From the NCBI GenBank assembly GCA_964625835.1, contig CAZVES010000116.1:1-7746 (forward strand): 7,746 nucleotides of DNA, given 5' to 3'. This DNA comes from UBA5336 sp964625835. GTDB lineage: Bacteria; Pseudomonadota; Alphaproteobacteria; Caulobacterales; Hyphomonadaceae. Both the position numbers and the translations under genes were made by a program. The stretch's first letter is position 1. Each line of letters begins with the position of its first letter. Positions 5,559 to 7,746 of the stretch are shown here, in pieces. The notes beneath the pieces are model-generated. The model was not told the DNA's origin. It was given only the letters and a program-made list of their open reading frames with translations, and ran no database searches.

Positions 5559-6962
5559 ATGACCCGTCGGCCTGTGCGATACCGCCAGGGAAAGATCGTC
5601 GCCACGCTCGGCCCGGGCACCCGATCTCCGAAAGTCGTGCGCATGCTGGCCGAGGCGGGCGTCGATGTGTTCAGGCTCAATTTTTCGCATGGCAGCCATG
5701 ACGATCACAAGGCCGCGCTGGACTGCGTTCGCAGTGCCGAGACCGCGACGGGCCGTCCATTGGCGGTGATGGGCGACCTGCAGGGCCCCAAGGTGCGGAT
5801 CGGTGTGTTCAGGAATGGCCCTCTCTCCTTCCGCTTCAATGCGGAGATCGATCTCGTCGGCGCGGAAAGCACCGACCAGCCCAACACGATCCCGGTGCCC
5901 CACAAGGAAATCCTTTCGGCATTGTCCGTCGGCGACGAGATTCTCTGCAATGACGGGATGGTGTCACTGGAGGTGATTTCCGTGGGCGAGACACCCCGCG
6001 TGCGGTCCGCCCTGCCGGGACAGCTTTCCGACAAGAAGGGGTTCACGGTCCGTGGCAAGGCCCTGCCCGTTCGCGCCCTCACCGAAAAGGACGAGGAAGA
6101 CCTGGCCTTCGCCATGGAGGTCGGCATTGACGTGATCGCACTGAGCTTCGTGCAGACGGCAGAAGACATCGAGATCGCCAAGTCACTGATCACGAATCAC
6201 GCTCCCCTCATTGCCAAGCTGGAAAAGCCCGCCGCAATCGATAACCTCGACGATATTCTCGAAGCCGCCGACGGCGTGATGGTCGCGCGCGGTGACCTGG
6301 GTGTCGAGTTCCCGCCAGAGCAGGTTCCGATCATCCAGCGCCGCATCATAAGGGCAGCACGCGCCAGGGGTCGTCCCGTGATCGTTGCCACGCAGATGCT
6401 GGAATCCATGATCGATAATGCCGCGCCGACACGCGCGGAAGCCGGCGATGTGGCGACTGCGATCTATCAGGGGGCCGACGCCGTCATGCTGTCAGCCGAG
6501 ACCGCTGTCGGGCGCCATCCGGCAACGGCGGTGGCCGTGATGGGCCGCATCATTTCCGCCACCGAGCAGGCCGAGGATTTCCGCCGCTCTCTCGACCAGT
6601 TCGATGGCGACACCGAACCCGAGGAAGCCGTCGATGTCATCGCACGGTCCGCCTTCGACCTGGCCCGCATGGAAGGTGCCTCGGCCCTGGCGCTTCGCAC
6701 GGGTGCTTTGAAGCGGCTGGCGCGCTTCGCCAGGGTCAGGGGGCCGGTTCCCATTCTTTACGGCTCAAGGGATGAAAGGCGGCTCCGCTGCGCCCAGCTG
6801 CTCTGGGGCACCCACCCGGTCGCTCTTGAACAGCCCGACGCGGCAGACTGGGTCAGGAACCTGACGCGCGAGACCGGACTGGAAGGCATTGTGGCATGGT
6901 GCGCCTGGCGGGGTGATGACACCGCCCGTATCCCGGCCTGGGAGTTGGGTGTAGAAGGTTAG
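5559..6962 (+). CDS. pyk: Pyruvate kinase, K+-independent type by signature
   Basis: Cytoplasmic glycolytic enzyme that converts phosphoenolpyruvate and ADP to pyruvate and ATP. All 467 residues are present (E. coli PykF has 470). Motifs in order: KIVATLGPGTRSP (12-24), VFRLNFSHG (37-45, with R39, N41 and S43), DLQGPKVRIG (73-82), the B domain (about 83-167), LIAKLEKPAAIDN (217-229, catalytic K220 and metal ligand E222), MVARGDLGVE (241-250, metal ligand D246), and ATQMLESM with PTRAEAGDVA (277-300). The C-terminal domain runs from about 340. L74, Q75, K78 and I81 replace the Thr-Lys-Glu-Thr set of K+-dependent enzymes. The ATG at 5559 has GGAG 7 nt upstream; the frame extends to 5328, but that part has no family resemblance. 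It is divergent from nuoA and convergent with the HAD gene. Confidence 0.97.
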   Translation: MTRRPVRYRQGKIVATLGPGTRSPKVVRMLAEAGVDVFRLNFSHGSHDDHKAALDCVRSAETATGRPLAVMGDLQGPKVRIGVFRNGPLSFRFNAEIDLVGAESTDQPNTIPVPHKEILSALSVGDEILCNDGMVSLEVISVGETPRVRSALPGQLSDKKGFTVRGKALPVRALTEKDEEDLAFAMEVGIDVIALSFVQTAEDIEIAKSLITNHAPLIAKLEKPAAIDNLDDILEAADGVMVARGDLGVEFPPEQVPIIQRRIIRAARARGRPVIVATQMLESMIDNAAPTRAEAGDVATAIYQGADAVMLSAETAVGRHPATAVAVMGRIISATEQAEDFRRSLDQFDGDTEPEEAVDVIARSAFDLARMEGASALALRTGALKRLARFARVRGPVPILYGSRDERRLRCAQLLWGTHPVALEQPDAADWVRNLTRETGLEGIVAWCAWRGDDTARIPAWELGVEG

Positions 6963-6982
6963 AATACCTGTATTGGTGGAAT
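6963..6982. other. 20-bp convergent gap between pyk and the HAD gene
   Basis: The stops of two converging genes are 20 bp apart. The gap holds AATAC-CT-GTATT (6963-6974), a 5-bp dyad with a 2-base centre that is too tight for a stable RNA hairpin. No GC stem with a T-run is seen for either direction. Transcripts from the two genes may therefore overlap at their 3' ends, or end by Rho-dependent termination (inference). Confidence 0.4.
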
Positions 6983-7660
6983 TCAGGCGGCCAGGCCCAG
7001 GCCTTCGGGGCTGAGCGCTTCGACCACCCGGCCGCCGGCAAAAGACAGCGGGTTCACCCCGACACCCGGCAAGGCAATGAACGCCAGTCCAGCGGATTTG
7101 GCGGCCAGTGCGCCAAACGGCCTTGCAATGACCGCGGTGCAATCGGAAGGCGCAAGGCCCAGCCGTTCAGCCGCGTGCCGGTAGACCGCGCCGTCCGGAC
7201 GCTGGCGCTCGACGTCCCGGCCACTCACGACAAGCTGGACCATGGAAGCACGTTTCAGACCCAGCCGACTGACGCAGACCGAGGCCAGATCCGCATGGTC
7301 ATCTGTGCAGACCGCCACGGCCCATCCCGCCGCAGAGGCAAAGTCGATCAGGTCACCAACATCCTCGCGCAGCGGGATCTCACCGTCGCGGGCCAGCCGC
7401 ACAAATTCCTTTCGGTGGGCCTCCTCTATCCGGCCCAGAAGTTCATGATTGCCAGCCTCACCGCCGGGCCAGCCAAAGCGTCCGAAATAGGCCTCTGCTT
7501 GATGCCTCACGCCGGCCGTCTGGGACAGACGAGCGAAAAGCGCCTCATCCCAGGTCAGCGACAGACCAGAGTCCACAAAGGCCGCATTGGCGCAAGAGAT
7601 ATGCGCCGCCTTCGTCTCGGCCAGAACGCCATCGCAATCCAGGATCAGCGCCTTGCCCAT
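6983..7660 (-). CDS. HAD-superfamily (CbbY-like) protein with altered motifs III and IV
   Basis: A 225-residue protein of the haloacid dehalogenase fold, closest in style to CbbY/beta-phosphoglucomutase-like phosphatases. Motif I is intact: LILDCDGVLAET (5-16), with nucleophile D8 and acid/base D10. A helical cap follows (about 17-95). Motif II is probably VAVCTDD (115-121, T119). Where relatives have a motif III lysine (KxKPDP-like) this protein reads VERQRPDGAVY, with R154 in place of Lys. Where relatives have the motif IV acids (EDS-like) it reads VIARPFGALAAKSAGL (177-192), with A179 and R180. The Mg-binding site therefore looks damaged, so it may be a weak or non-catalytic member or may use other residues. 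The ATG at 7660 has GGGAG 5 nt upstream. The same frame stays open to the window edge but without ATG. No RuBisCO or sugar genes are nearby, so I assign no substrate or gene symbol. Confidence 0.85.
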   Translation of the reverse strand: MGKALILDCDGVLAETKAAHISCANAAFVDSGLSLTWDEALFARLSQTAGVRHQAEAYFGRFGWPGGEAGNHELLGRIEEAHRKEFVRLARDGEIPLREDVGDLIDFASAAGWAVAVCTDDHADLASVCVSRLGLKRASMVQLVVSGRDVERQRPDGAVYRHAAERLGLAPSDCTAVIARPFGALAAKSAGLAFIALPGVGVNPLSFAGGRVVEALSPEGLGLAA

Positions 7661-7746
7661 GTGAACTCCCGCCGCGCTTGCAAAAACCTTTCCATGGCGT
7701 GCGTCGCAAAGTGCGGCAAGGGCATTCAGCGCCGACGCGCCGCCGC
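7661..7746. other. Unassigned 86 bp at the right edge
   Basis: Upstream of the HAD gene. It contains that gene's GGGAG (7666-7670) and presumably its promoter, though no clear boxes are visible. On the minus strand, the HAD frame and one other frame stay open to the window edge, so the end of an upstream gene cannot be ruled out. Nothing can be named from it. Confidence 0.3.

Noticed and set aside
5414..5701. 95-codon plus-strand frame starting in the intergenic region
   Set aside because: It runs deep into pyk in another frame; no RBS or family match was recognised.
5451..6193. Minus-strand open frames of 150 and 162 codons
   Set aside because: Antisense to pyk catalytic motifs; compositional shadows.
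6963..6974. AATACCTGTATT as a pyk terminator
   Set aside because: The loop would be only 2 bases, the stem is AT-rich and 5 bp long, and no T-run follows.
6765..7142. 125-codon minus-strand frame spanning the pyk and HAD ends
   Set aside because: It overlaps both real genes in wrong frames and its sequence is unlike any known protein.
1..7746. CRISPR arrays, tRNA or rRNA genes, insertion sequences, attachment sites
   Set aside because: No regularly spaced repeats, cloverleaf-like stretches, transposase motifs or terminal repeats were seen on either strand. Nearly all of the window is accounted for by genes.

Overview
The window looks like the chromosome of an alphaproteobacterium. The family may be Caulobacterales/Hyphomonadaceae-like, but that placement is inferred from gene style and was not computed. 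The DNA is visibly GC-rich and tightly packed. NuoE carries the long C-terminal extension known from alphaproteobacterial complex I. No mobile element, RNA gene or CRISPR array is visible.

Minus strand, 5329 down to 1: this is the 5' half of a respiratory complex I (NADH:quinone oxidoreductase) operon, in the order nuoA, nuoB, nuoC, unknown lipoprotein, nuoD, nuoE, unknown 64-residue membrane protein, nuoF (cut by the window edge). Junctions are 1-4 nt overlaps or gaps of 4-6 nt, so the block should be one translationally coupled transcript. NuoB, C, D, E and F form the peripheral arm: FMN and NADH site in NuoF, N1a in NuoE, N2 in NuoB, and the quinone pocket between NuoD and NuoB. NuoA is a membrane subunit at the arm junction. 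The two non-canonical genes are the most interesting content: a 168-residue predicted lipoprotein between nuoC and nuoD, and a predicted two-helix membrane miniprotein between nuoE and nuoF. Both sit inside the coupled operon and are candidate accessory subunits or assembly factors.

5330-5558: a 229-bp divergent intergenic region must hold the promoters for nuo (leftward) and for pyruvate kinase (rightward). It contains a 6-bp dyad and a 10-bp palindrome next to the nuoA ribosome binding site. No convincing consensus promoter was found by eye.

Plus strand, 5559-6962: a complete pyruvate kinase whose active-site residues match the K+-independent class.

Minus strand, 7660-6983: a HAD-superfamily, CbbY-like protein converging on pyk with a 20-bp gap. 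It keeps the nucleophile motif but appears to lack the usual motif III lysine and motif IV acidic residues. The last 86 bp hold no gene that can be assigned.

Functionally, pyruvate kinase makes ATP and pyruvate at the end of glycolysis, and complex I reoxidises the NADH produced from it. Their divergent layout invites, but does not prove, shared control.
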